Part shown: positions 10,601 to 18,943 of the stretch, piece by piece
How the letters are laid out: the number at the start of each line of letters is the position of its first letter
Position numbering within the stretch: the stretch's first letter is position 1
DNA from: Bradyrhizobium sp. Rc3b
GTDB lineage: Bacteria; Pseudomonadota; Alphaproteobacteria; Rhizobiales; Xanthobacteraceae
NCBI RefSeq assembly: GCF_900114915.1
Contig: NZ_FOUS01000003.1
Coordinates: 615,858 to 679,857 of the forward strand
DNA length: 64,000 nt
Direction of reading: 5' to 3'
Program-made: the position numbers and the translations under genes
The notes under the pieces: model-generated
Databases searched by the model: none
What the model was told of the DNA's origin: nothing
What the model saw: the letters and a program-made list of their open reading frames with translations, nothing else

Positions 10601-11069
10601 GCGCGGTCGGATAGCCGAAATAGACGAGGATACCATCGCCGACGAAACGGGCGGCAAAGCCCTCGTAATGCTTGACCACACGGACGCAGGTTTCGCGGAA
10701 GCTCGCGATCATGTCGCGAACGTCTTCCGGATCGAACTGCACGGACAGCGAGGTGGAATCCACCATGTCACAGAACATGGTGGTGAGCTGACGCCGTTCA
10801 GCGCCGACCTCCGTGCGCGTTGGCGGCACCATTGTCGCGGGCGCCTCGGCCGTTTCCGCCTGGAACAGCGCCGCCATCGCCCGCTGCAGCCGCTTGCGAT
10901 CGCCGAGCGGCAATCCGAGCTCGACCAGATCGGATTCGGTCAGGTCACCCATGACGTCGAGATCGAGACGGTGCTGTACGAAGAGATCGGTGTAGTGGCC
11001 GAGGCCGACGCCCTCGAGCCAGCGCTTCAGCTCGCCTTCCCTTTCCGTGTCCGGCCCATTCTCCAGCAT
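7608..11069 (-). CDS. SAM domain / adenylate-guanylate cyclase / AAA-ATPase / TPR signalling protein
   Basis: This is a 1,153-residue cytoplasmic protein. Residues 12-68 form a SAM (sterile alpha motif) domain. Residues about 92-275 form a class III nucleotide cyclase with metal-binding Asp101 (CDMVDST) and Asp145 (VGDGI), plus the transition-state pair in VNLAARLQ (Asn224 region, Arg228 region). A P-loop ATPase follows, with Walker A GEPGIGKS at about 324-331 and a Walker B-like LVIAFEDLHWID. The C-terminal half is TPR-like helices. The key catalytic residues are present, so it is probably an active cyclase regulated through the ATPase/TPR part, as inferred for this large rhizobial family. 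It is divergent from the NRPS gene. Confidence 0.92.
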   Translation of the reverse strand: MLENGPDTEREGELKRWLEGVGLGHYTDLFVQHRLDLDVMGDLTESDLVELGLPLGDRKRLQRAMAALFQAETAEAPATMVPPTRTEVGAERRQLTTMFCDMVDSTSLSVQFDPEDVRDMIASFRETCVRVVKHYEGFAARFVGDGILVYFGYPTAHEDDAERAVRAGLEIVRLLSSARATELRGGLSHSPAVRIGIATGLVVVGDLVGQGTEERDSAVGETVNLAARLQGLAPPNGVVISSSTQSLLKGKFDYRNLGVHALKGISEKTQAWHVVRASRVETRFAAAMGTRLTPLVNREEEIALLMGRWEQAKDGDGQVVVKFGEPGIGKSRIIQEIFERISGDRHGQVSFQCSPYYTSTAFYPFAEQLKFYLGLDREDASALSLAGLESAIAAAHGDIEQVTPLFAALLSMPTGDRYPRLELSPQQQKDATVGALVNHFLGLAREMPLVIAFEDLHWIDPTSREVIDLLVDRVQNRPILVIITARSEFQPSWNAHSHITTLVLNRLSRQLRATLVERVAGRELPKEVVEEIIVKTDGVPLFLEELTKTVLESNLLTERQGRYVLSGPWRQLAIPATLTDSLMARLDRMGPFKRIAQIGATIGREFSYETLHAVANTPAEQIEAALNHLEQAGLIMRRGLPPDALYSFKHVMIQNAAHASLLHSERRKLHSRIAQVLAEMYPEKTEREPELLAHHMTESGQSEGAASFWLKAGKQAAKTGANLEAIGHLRRGLSVVQANARMQGADEMELELRIALGNALIAAKGYAVQEVEENYIRALELGQQLDDDEKIFAATRGLWVCHFIRADLTRAHDLSVELLKFAKRERLNERAQPAQQTGYLIEAHRSIAMTMLYRGRFAASQHHLHRCINLYSPDLHSDLMERHGIDPGVVSLSYLGYLLWFLGRPDAARQHSEQAIANAEKIRHPFTLAFALVFGAYLCQHLRDVEGTRDHANRAMIIATEHNFLHWKQQAAILRGWALAQLGEADEGLSQMRFGLDEYEAMDSWLAGCWFRCLLAEAYAKVGMREAALRALDGALATARRTGDHSYLAEVYRLQGEITLSDGDPASAQEAGDLFALSLEIARKQGALSWELRTAVSLAHLSHQAGRREHARLLLVPVVGKFSEGFYTPDLKQAVQLVNELGADAPVRERADP

Positions 11070-11211
11070 GGTGATTTCTGCCCGACCATAATTCCGTCGA
11101 AGGGCTTAGGGCCCCTCAACCACAGATTTTGGGGCCAAAACTTCACCTCAGACTGGACGCGTTCCCTGACTTCTTGGAAGAATAGCTCAATCGGATCAAA
11201 AGGGAACGGAA

Positions 11212-14200
11212 TTGTCGGACGTCACACTCCCAGCCCCGGAGGAATCAAGCGGCACGGCGGCCGAAACGAAGACATTCGTCCATATCGGCGGCCTGCTCGA
11301 TTTCTACGCCCGCAAGACGCCGGCGGCGCCCGCCCTCCTCGCCCCGGGTCGGCCCGTCCTCAACTACGGCGCGCTTGGCGAGGTGACGCAGGATCTCGTC
11401 GGCACGCTGCGCCGGCTCGGCATCACCTCTGCCGACCGGATTGCGGTTGCGCTGCCGCGCGGCGCCGACAGCGCGCTGGCGCTGATCGCGGTTGCCTCGA
11501 GCGGCGCCTGCGTCCCCGTCAATCCCGATCTGACCGCGGACGAGCTGCAGCGTTATTTCAGCGAACTGAAGCTGACCGCGCTCGTGACCCGGGCCGACAT
11601 GAACTCGGCAAGCCGCGACGTCGCCAAGGCACTCGATATCGCGGTGATCGATTTCGTGCCGGGACCGCAAGACAATCTGGGCGGCGGCAAATTCATCGGT
11701 CCGACGGTCGGGCCGGCGGCGACCGGCGGCGCCTCGCGCGGCGACGACGATGCGTTCATCCTGTTGACGTCAGGCACGGCGGCGCGGCCGAAAATGGTAC
11801 CGCTGACGCATCGCAATGTATGCCTGTCTGCCTACAATGCCGGCCACGTGCTGTCGCTTTCGTCCCGCGATCGCCTGCTCAACGTCCTGCCGCTGTTTCA
11901 CGCCCACGGCCTGATCTCCGGCCTTTTGACGGCGCTGGCCGCGGGCTCCAGCGTGATCTGCACCGACGGTTTCGATGCACCGTCCTTCTTCGGCTGGATG
12001 CGGGAGCTGCAGCCCACCTGGTACACGGCGGTGCCGACCATCCATCGCGCGCTGCTGACGGCGGCGGAATCCGACCCGGACCGCGCCCGATCGTCGTCGC
12101 TGCGCGTGATCCGCTCGGCCTCGGCCTCGCTCGCGCCCACGATCCTCCAAGGACTGGAGGCGACGTTCGGCGTTCCCGTGCTCGAGACCTACGGCATGAC
12201 CGAAGCGGCCTCGCAGATCGCGGCCAATCCGTTCGAGCAACGCAAGGTCGGATCGGTCGGGCGCGCCGCCGGCCCCGAGATCGCGATCATGGACGAGACG
12301 GGCCGCGCGCTTGCGAGCGGCGAGCGTGGCGAGATCATGCTGCGCGGACCGAACATGAGCCGCGGCTATTACAACGACGAGGCGGCGACACAGGCCGCCT
12401 TCCGCGACGGCTGGTTCCGGACCGGCGATCTCGGCTATCTCGACGCGGACGGCTATCTCTTCATCGTCGGCCGCATCAAGGACGTCATCAACCGCGGCGG
12501 GCAGAAGATCTCGCCGCTGGAGGTGGAAGAGGTCCTGCTCAGCCATCCGGCGGTGCTGGAGGCCGGCGTGTTCGCCGTCCCGCACGAAAAGCTCGGCGAG
12601 AACGTCGCCGCCGTCGTGGTGCTGCGACCGGATGCGGAGGCGACCTCGGATCAGCTGCGCCAGTTCGCGCGCAAACGGCTCGCGGCCTACAAGGTGCCGA
12701 GCTTGATCCGCAGCGTGGCAGCCCTGCCGAAAGGCGGCAGCGGCAAGATCAAGCGCAACGCGCTGGCCGAGCTGATCGCCAAGCCGGAGAACGGCGACGA
12801 GGCACGGCTGCCGCGCAACGCGCTGGAGACACAACTCGCCGAGATCTGGGCCGGCCTGTTGGAGCTGCCGCAGATCGGCGTCGATCAGGACGTCTTCGCG
12901 CTCGGCGCGGATTCGCTCGCGGTGACGCAGATGCGCTCTCGCCTGCGCGAACGCTTCAACGTCGACTTCTCATTCGAGGACATCTTCGATTGCGCCACGG
13001 TCGTCGCGCTTGCAGCCCGGATCGACACCGCCGCAAGCCGGCACGGGGCGACACTGCCGGCCTGGCGGCAGGCGATGGAAGCAGACGCGCTGCTCTCGTT
13101 CCAGCAGCAGCGGATGTACGTGCTCTCGCGGCTCGATCCGACGCGCTACAATTACAACGTCGTCGAAGTCGCGGTGCTCAAGGGCCAGATCGACGTCGCC
13201 GCGCTTCAGGCGAGCCTTGCCGCGATCAGCGCACGCCACGAGGCGCTGCGCTCGGTCGTCGTCGAACGACGGGGCGAGCCGGCGCAGCTCGTGCTGCAAT
13301 CGCCGCCGCGGCTCAAGCGGGTCAAGCTCAAGCCCTGTCCTGCCGACAAGCGGACCGCAGTGATCAGGCGCGAGGCGCTCAAGCTCGCGCAATACAAGTT
13401 CGACCTTGCGCACGAGCCGCCGCTGAAAGTCACCCTGCTGTCGTTCGACAAATCCAGCCACGCGCTGGTGGTCAATGTCCATCACCTCGTCACCGACGGC
13501 TGGTCGCAACGCCTGTTCTGGGAGGAGCTTGCCGCCCACTACGCCGCCGCTCACAAGAAGAGCGCGGCGGCCCTGCCCGCGCCAGCTTTTCAATATCGCG
13601 ACTTCGCGCTCTGGCAGCGGAGCTGGGCACAGACGCCGGCAGCCAAGGACCAGCTCGACTATTGGCGAGGCCAGCTCGACGGCGTCACCACGCTGCCGCT
13701 GCGGACCGACCGGCCAAGGCCGGAGGTCTGGAGCGGTCACGGCGCCCGCCACTATCTCGAGTTCTCCAAGGCTCTCTCGGGCGATGTCCGAGCATTGAGC
13801 CAGGATCAGGGCGTCACGCCTTTTATGACGCTGCTCGCAGTCTTCCAGTGCCTGCTGTACCGCCACACCGGGCATGAGGACGTCGCGACGGGATCGCTGA
13901 TCGCCAATCGCAACCAGATCGAGAGCGAGCGCCTGATCGGGCTGTTTGCCAACACCCTGATCCTGCGCAACGATTTTAGCGGCGACCCGAGCTTCAGCGA
14001 GATGTTGCGGCGGGTCCGGCAGGTCACGCTCGATGCCTACCGCAACCAGGACCTTGCGATCGAGGAGGTGTTGCGCGCATTGCAGATCGCACGCCGCAGT
14101 GACGGCAATCCGCTGTTCCGGATCATGTTCATCCTCCAGAACGCCTCGATCGAGGCGGCACGCTTTCCCGGCCTCTCGACGCGGCGGCTGGAGATCGATC

Positions 14201-17200
14201 CGAAAGTGGCGCGCTTCGACATCACGCTCGAGCTGGTCGAGGCCGACGGTCGCTTCACCGGCTTCTTCGAATACGCCACCGACCTGTTCGACGCCGCGAC
14301 GATCGACGGCATGGCGGCACAGTTCAAGTTTCTGCTGAAGGCCGTCATCGCCAATCCGGAGCAGCGCATCTCGCGCCTGCCGCTCCTCAACGAGGCCGAG
14401 CGCCGGCAATTGCTGACGACAGGCCGGGGCGTGCCGGCCAATTTCACCACCCGCGGCAATGTGAGCGAACGCTTCGACCGCCAGGCCAGGACAATACCGA
14501 ACGCCATCGCGGTGACGGATGGACACACCACCCTGAGCTATCGCGAACTGGCGCGCCGCAGCCGGTCGGTTGCGCGCTGGCTGGTGCGCGAAGGCGTCGG
14601 TGCCGAGAGCGTGGTGGCCTTGCTTGCGGATCGCGGCCCCGACCTGCTCGCCGCGATGATCGGCGTGCAGCGCGCGGGCGCGGCCTTCCTCAATCTCGAT
14701 CCCGATCAACCGCCGGCGCGGCTCACGACCATTCTCGGATCGAGCTGCGCCCGCATGCTGCTGACCGGCCGCGCGCGGTCACCCATGGTTGCCGCGCTGC
14801 TCGAACCGCTGGTCGAGCGCATCCCGGTGGCTGAACTCGAAGATGCGATCGCCTCGGGATCGACCAAGCCGTCCCGCGCCGTACGGCACACAGCCTCTAG
14901 CCTCGCCTATCTCATCTATACGTCCGGCTCCTCCGGCGCGCCGAAGGGCGTCATGATCGAGCAGCGGGGCCTGTCGAACCATCTGGCCTCGCTGATTGCC
15001 GAGCTCGGCCTCTCTGCCAGCGACGTCATCGCGCAGTCCGCGCCGCAGAGCTTTGTCATCTCGGTCTGGCAGTTCCTGGCGGGGCCGATGGTCGGCGCGC
15101 GCGTGCATGTCTGCGACAACGCGATCGTGCAGGACCCGATCCTGCTGGCGCGGGAGATTGAACGCGAAGGCATCACGGTGCTCGAGATCGTCCCGTCGCT
15201 TTTGCGCGTCATCGTCGAACGGATGAACGAGGCGCAGGTCCGGCGCGCCTTTGCGAGATTGCGGCTGCTGATCTCGACTGGCGAGCCGCTGCCCGTCGAG
15301 CTTTGCCAGGCCTGGTTCGCCCGTTGCCCAAAGGTGCCGCTGATCAACGCCTATGGCGCGTCGGAATGTTCCGACGACGTCTCCCTGCATCGCCTGACCA
15401 AAGCGCCGGCGAGCGCGACGAGCAACGTTCCGGTCGGCGCGCCGCTGCCGAACACCCAGCTCTACGTGCTCGACGCCAACCTCCAGCCGCAGCCGGTCGG
15501 CGTGACCGGCGAGCTCTGCATCGGCGGCGCCGGAATCGGCCGCGGCTATGTCAACGATCCCGCGCAGAGCCGGCAGCGCTTCCTGCCCGATCCGTTCTCG
15601 CGCCAGCCAGGCGGTCGGCTTTACCGCACCGGCGATCTTGCCCGCCGCCGTGCCGACGGGACGCTCGAATGCCTCGGCCGCGCCGACCTTCAGGTCAAGG
15701 TCCGCGGCTACCGTATCGAGCTCAAGGAGATCGAGAACGCGCTGGCCGACCATCCGGGCGTGCGGACCGGCATCGTCGAGCCGCGCCGCGAGGCGAGCGG
15801 CGATGTCAGGCTGATCGCCCATATCGTCGCACGGCCCGCCAGCCGGATCAGCGCCAGCGAGCTGCGCGAATTCCTGAAGAGCCGGTTGCCGGGCCACGCC
15901 ATCCCGTCCGCATTCCTGTTCCTGGATCACGTACCGCTTAATGCCCATGGCAAGATCGACCGGTCCGCACTGCTGGTGCCGACGCAGCAGGAGGCGCCCG
16001 GACCGGACGCGCCCGTGCCGGCGCGGCGCTTTACTGAAAAGGTGCTGTCCGACATCTGGATCGACCTGCTCAAGGTGGAAAGCCTGGGTGTCACTGACAA
16101 TTTCTTCGACCTTGGCGGCCATTCGCTGCTGGCGGGCCAGGCGATGGCGCGTATCGCCCGCGCGCTCGGCGTGTCGCTGCCGATCAAGACCATCTTCGAG
16201 GCACCGACGATCGAAGGGCTTGCCCGGCGGGTCGACCAGGCCATGGCGGCGACGCCGCGCAAGCCTGCCGCAAGCGTGACAAGCCCGGCCAAAGCGAGCC
16301 TGACCGACAGCAGCGGACCAACGCTCTCGATCGCGCAGGACCAGATGCTGCGGATCGAGCAGAACCTCCCGGGGTTGCCGCTGTTCAACCTGCCCTTCGC
16401 GTTCCGTCTGCAGGGTCCGCTCGATGCGGCCGCCCTGGCACAGGCGATCGAGGACGTCGTGCGCCGGCACGAATCGCTGCGGACCGCGTTCGGCTGGAAC
16501 GGCGAGGAGCCCGTCAGCCGCATCGCCGCACCCGGCACCCTCGGCCGTGTCCTGACCATCGAGACGATCGGCGACGGTCATCCCCACGCCAACAAACGGC
16601 GCAAGGCGCTGGAGCTCCGGAAGATCGAGCTTCTGATCCAACAGGAGACTTCTACGCCCATCGACACGACGCGCGCGCCGCTGCTCCGCGCCCGGCTGTT
16701 GCGGCTCCATGACGACGAACATGTGCTGCTGCTGACGCTGCATCATGCCATTGTCGACGGCTGGTCGATCGGCGTGCTGTTCGAGGAATTGTCCAGCCGC
16801 TATGCGGCGCTGGCCGGATATCAGTCGGTACCGCTACCGAAGCCGCCCCCGGCCTTTTCGGACGTCGCACGCTGGCAGCGCTGGTGGTGCGGCACGGACG
16901 CCGCCCGCCTGCAGGCGGCCGACTGGACGGAGAATTTGCGCGGCGCGGTGTCCGTTTTCGACGGCGAATCAAGCCCGGGCGCGTCGACCGGGCATCATCC
17001 GGTGAATCTGGATCGTGAGCTGATCAGCCGGCTCACGGCGTTCGCCGGCCGGCACAATGGCACGCTGTTCATGTGCCTGCTCACCGGTCTGAAGGCCCTG
17101 CTGCTGGCCCGGACGGGTCGCACCGACATCTCTATCGCCACCGCCATGGCCAATCGCGCCCAGCCGGACACCGACCGAATCGTCGGCCCGTTCGAGAACA

Positions 17201-17664
17201 CGGTGATCGTCCGCACCAAAATCACGCCGGAGCTATCGTTCACGCAGGCGCTAGCGCGGGTACGCCAGAGCGTGCTCGACGCGCATGCGCGGCAAGAGCT
17301 GCCCTTCAACATCCTGGCCGACCATCTGGAGCGGGAGGGCATCGATCCGGCCTCGCTGCTCCAGGTCTATTTCACGCTGCAAAATCCGCTGCGCCAGCCG
17401 CTCGATCTCCCGGACCTCGCGACAGGATCGATCGGCAACATCGCACGCGAAGGCCAGCCGGTGCTGCCGATCGACCAGACCTGGCTGTCGCTGATGCTCA
17501 AGGAGCGCCCGACCGGCATCACCGGCTCATGCAATTACAAGCTTGAGCTGCTCGACGGCCGCAGGGTCGGCGCGTGGATGGAGGATCTCGTTGCGCTGCT
17601 GGGGGCCGCCGTCGCCCAGCCCAACACGCCGCTCGACCGATTACTCGCGCGCAACGCGGCGTGA
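11212..17664 (+). CDS. Two-module nonribosomal peptide synthetase, A-PCP-C-A-PCP-C
   Basis: This 2,150-residue NRPS starts at a TTG preceded by AAAGGGAA. Domain order: A1 (about 20-540; LLTSGTAARPK at 183, GKIKRNAL near 511), PCP1 (LGADSL, phosphopantetheine Ser568), C1 (about 625-1060; HHLVTDGW 757-764), A2 (about 1080-1600; LIYTSGSSGAPKGV at 1234, GKIDRSAL near 1582), PCP2 (LGGHSL, Ser1638), C2 (about 1700-2140; HHAIVDGW 1844-1851). There is no thioesterase or reductase domain. A1 carries LPLFHAHGL, typical of acyl/oxalate-CoA ligases rather than amino-acid A domains, so it may load a carboxylic-acid starter. In A2 the core A4 reads SFVISVWQF where FDISVWQF is usual. The product is unknown. 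The PPTase downstream would prime the two carriers. Confidence 0.95.
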   Translation: MSDVTLPAPEESSGTAAETKTFVHIGGLLDFYARKTPAAPALLAPGRPVLNYGALGEVTQDLVGTLRRLGITSADRIAVALPRGADSALALIAVASSGACVPVNPDLTADELQRYFSELKLTALVTRADMNSASRDVAKALDIAVIDFVPGPQDNLGGGKFIGPTVGPAATGGASRGDDDAFILLTSGTAARPKMVPLTHRNVCLSAYNAGHVLSLSSRDRLLNVLPLFHAHGLISGLLTALAAGSSVICTDGFDAPSFFGWMRELQPTWYTAVPTIHRALLTAAESDPDRARSSSLRVIRSASASLAPTILQGLEATFGVPVLETYGMTEAASQIAANPFEQRKVGSVGRAAGPEIAIMDETGRALASGERGEIMLRGPNMSRGYYNDEAATQAAFRDGWFRTGDLGYLDADGYLFIVGRIKDVINRGGQKISPLEVEEVLLSHPAVLEAGVFAVPHEKLGENVAAVVVLRPDAEATSDQLRQFARKRLAAYKVPSLIRSVAALPKGGSGKIKRNALAELIAKPENGDEARLPRNALETQLAEIWAGLLELPQIGVDQDVFALGADSLAVTQMRSRLRERFNVDFSFEDIFDCATVVALAARIDTAASRHGATLPAWRQAMEADALLSFQQQRMYVLSRLDPTRYNYNVVEVAVLKGQIDVAALQASLAAISARHEALRSVVVERRGEPAQLVLQSPPRLKRVKLKPCPADKRTAVIRREALKLAQYKFDLAHEPPLKVTLLSFDKSSHALVVNVHHLVTDGWSQRLFWEELAAHYAAAHKKSAAALPAPAFQYRDFALWQRSWAQTPAAKDQLDYWRGQLDGVTTLPLRTDRPRPEVWSGHGARHYLEFSKALSGDVRALSQDQGVTPFMTLLAVFQCLLYRHTGHEDVATGSLIANRNQIESERLIGLFANTLILRNDFSGDPSFSEMLRRVRQVTLDAYRNQDLAIEEVLRALQIARRSDGNPLFRIMFILQNASIEAARFPGLSTRRLEIDPKVARFDITLELVEADGRFTGFFEYATDLFDAATIDGMAAQFKFLLKAVIANPEQRISRLPLLNEAERRQLLTTGRGVPANFTTRGNVSERFDRQARTIPNAIAVTDGHTTLSYRELARRSRSVARWLVREGVGAESVVALLADRGPDLLAAMIGVQRAGAAFLNLDPDQPPARLTTILGSSCARMLLTGRARSPMVAALLEPLVERIPVAELEDAIASGSTKPSRAVRHTASSLAYLIYTSGSSGAPKGVMIEQRGLSNHLASLIAELGLSASDVIAQSAPQSFVISVWQFLAGPMVGARVHVCDNAIVQDPILLAREIEREGITVLEIVPSLLRVIVERMNEAQVRRAFARLRLLISTGEPLPVELCQAWFARCPKVPLINAYGASECSDDVSLHRLTKAPASATSNVPVGAPLPNTQLYVLDANLQPQPVGVTGELCIGGAGIGRGYVNDPAQSRQRFLPDPFSRQPGGRLYRTGDLARRRADGTLECLGRADLQVKVRGYRIELKEIENALADHPGVRTGIVEPRREASGDVRLIAHIVARPASRISASELREFLKSRLPGHAIPSAFLFLDHVPLNAHGKIDRSALLVPTQQEAPGPDAPVPARRFTEKVLSDIWIDLLKVESLGVTDNFFDLGGHSLLAGQAMARIARALGVSLPIKTIFEAPTIEGLARRVDQAMAATPRKPAASVTSPAKASLTDSSGPTLSIAQDQMLRIEQNLPGLPLFNLPFAFRLQGPLDAAALAQAIEDVVRRHESLRTAFGWNGEEPVSRIAAPGTLGRVLTIETIGDGHPHANKRRKALELRKIELLIQQETSTPIDTTRAPLLRARLLRLHDDEHVLLLTLHHAIVDGWSIGVLFEELSSRYAALAGYQSVPLPKPPPAFSDVARWQRWWCGTDAARLQAADWTENLRGAVSVFDGESSPGASTGHHPVNLDRELISRLTAFAGRHNGTLFMCLLTGLKALLLARTGRTDISIATAMANRAQPDTDRIVGPFENTVIVRTKITPELSFTQALARVRQSVLDAHARQELPFNILADHLEREGIDPASLLQVYFTLQNPLRQPLDLPDLATGSIGNIAREGQPVLPIDQTWLSLMLKERPTGITGSCNYKLELLDGRRVGAWMEDLVALLGAAVAQPNTPLDRLLARNAA

Positions 17665-17803
17665 GCGGATGACATCGCGGACTAATACGGGTTCACTCGT
17701 CAAAGCTGTGCATGACCAAGTTGCATCTTGATTATTTGGCGCCGTCGCGCAAGATTATTCCCGCGTTTTGATTTGGACGATTATTTTCCACCGGGGGAGT
17801 GTT

Positions 17804-17977
17804 ATGGGTTTCATCAAATTTACAAAGGGCACGTCGTTGAGCGACAAGGACCGCAAGGCCCTCCAGAAGCTGCTCGGTGCCGAGAAGAAGAAGCTCCAGT
17901 CCGCGCTGAAGGACGTCGACGCCAGCCTTTCGGTGCTTGGCGGTTCGAAGAAAGCCAAGAAGAAGAAGAAGAGGTAA
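17804..17977 (+). CDS. 57-residue protein with lysine-rich C-terminal tail
   Basis: The ATG at 17804 has a strong GGGGGAG ribosome-binding site. The product starts MGFIKFTKGTSLSDKDRKAL, continues as amphipathic helix (LLGAEKKKLQSALKDVDA) and ends GSKKAKKKKKR. It is not an MbtH protein (no NxExQxSxWP-type motif), not a carrier protein and not a recognisable RiPP precursor with a leader and Cys-rich core. It lies between the NRPS and its PPTase on the same strand. I do not recognise the family. The Lys tail suggests binding to nucleic acid, membrane or another acidic partner, which is inference. Confidence 0.6.
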   Translation: MGFIKFTKGTSLSDKDRKALQKLLGAEKKKLQSALKDVDASLSVLGGSKKAKKKKKR

Positions 17978-18211
17978 GATTCGTCGGCCGGGACGCAGTA
18001 CGAATCTTTAGGGCTTCACTTTTCGGGGATGGGCCGCTCGCGTGTCGAGTTGGGGTCTCGCACAAGCTTGCGCCTGTAAACCGGCCTGCAAATCGACAAG
18101 AATTCGCCCGGGTGGACCGCTAGAAGCGGTCCGCTTGATTGATTCTTGCTCAGTTGTTTCTTCCGTCGGGACCGGGGATCTGCCTTCGGCCTGACGCAAA
18201 AGGCCCAATTG

Positions 18212-18943
18212 ATGGCGGACGACAGAATTGAACTCTTTGTCGGACTGATCGAGTCCATCGACGCGCCGGGCGCGGTCGAGGCCTGTCGACGGCTGCTCTC
18301 GGTCGACGAACGGGTCCGGGCCGATCGCTTCATGTTCGAGCGGCATCGGCGGCAGTATATTTTCGCACATGCGATGCTGCGCCTGGCCCTGTCGCAGATC
18401 GCCTCCAACGTCGCGCCGTCCGACTGGTCCTTTGCAGCCGGCCGCTATGGGCGGCCGTTTGTCGCAGCACCCGCGACCTCGAGCGCGCTGCATTTCAGCC
18501 TGTCTCATGCCGACGGCTGCGTCGCCTGCGTCGTGTCGAGACATGAGTCCGTCGGCGTCGACGTCGAAACCGTGTCGCGGCGGGTGGCGCCGCTATCCAC
18601 CGCGCTTCGCTTCTTTGCGCCGGAGGAGGTCGAAACGCTGCGCGGACTGCCGGAGCCCGCGGCGACCGAGCGCTTCTTCGACTATTGGACGCTCAAGGAA
18701 GCCTATCTGAAGGCCAGGGGCTTTGGGCTCAATCTGCCGCTCGACGCCTTCGCGATGCAGGTCTCGCGCGAGGCCATCGAGATCAGCTTCAAGCCCGATA
18801 TCGCCGACGATCCCGACGGCTGGCGCTTCTCGCTGTGCTCGCCCTCACCCTCGCATCGCCTCGCGATCGCCGACGGCTCCCGTGCGGACGGTGGCCTTCC
18901 CATCAGCCGCAATGCCTGGCCGCTCCAGGAAGCGGCTGAATGA
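18212..18943 (+). CDS. 4'-phosphopantetheinyl transferase, Sfp type
   Basis: The enzyme moves 4'-phosphopantetheine from coenzyme A to the conserved Ser of carrier domains. The Sfp-family motifs are present: FSLSHADG (95-102), GVDVE (115-119, Mg binding) and WTLKEAYLKARG (159-170, catalytic). At 243 residues it is the usual length. I chose the ATG at 18212 (AAAAGGC upstream) over an in-frame TTG at 18146. Its last codons overlap the start of the LLM oxidoreductase (ATGA at 18940-18943), so the two are translationally coupled. Its likely substrates are PCP1 and PCP2 of the adjacent NRPS. Confidence 0.93.
   Translation: MADDRIELFVGLIESIDAPGAVEACRRLLSVDERVRADRFMFERHRRQYIFAHAMLRLALSQIASNVAPSDWSFAAGRYGRPFVAAPATSSALHFSLSHADGCVACVVSRHESVGVDVETVSRRVAPLSTALRFFAPEEVETLRGLPEPAATERFFDYWTLKEAYLKARGFGLNLPLDAFAMQVSREAIEISFKPDIADDPDGWRFSLCSPSPSHRLAIADGSRADGGLPISRNAWPLQEAAE

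Noticed and set aside
10599..13877. Plus-strand open frame of 1,092 codons crossing the start of the NRPS
   Set aside because: It begins inside the cyclase gene on the other strand and continues out of frame in the NRPS; there is no domain content.
12970..16746. Long minus-strand open frames (579 and 655 codons) opposite the NRPS
   Set aside because: They run antisense to clear NRPS motifs, have Arg/Gln/Gly-rich shadow composition and no recognisable domain; high GC makes such frames common.
17669..17731. 20-codon ORF just after the NRPS stop
   Set aside because: It is too short, with only a weak ribosome-binding site and no coupling overlap; I could not tell it from chance.
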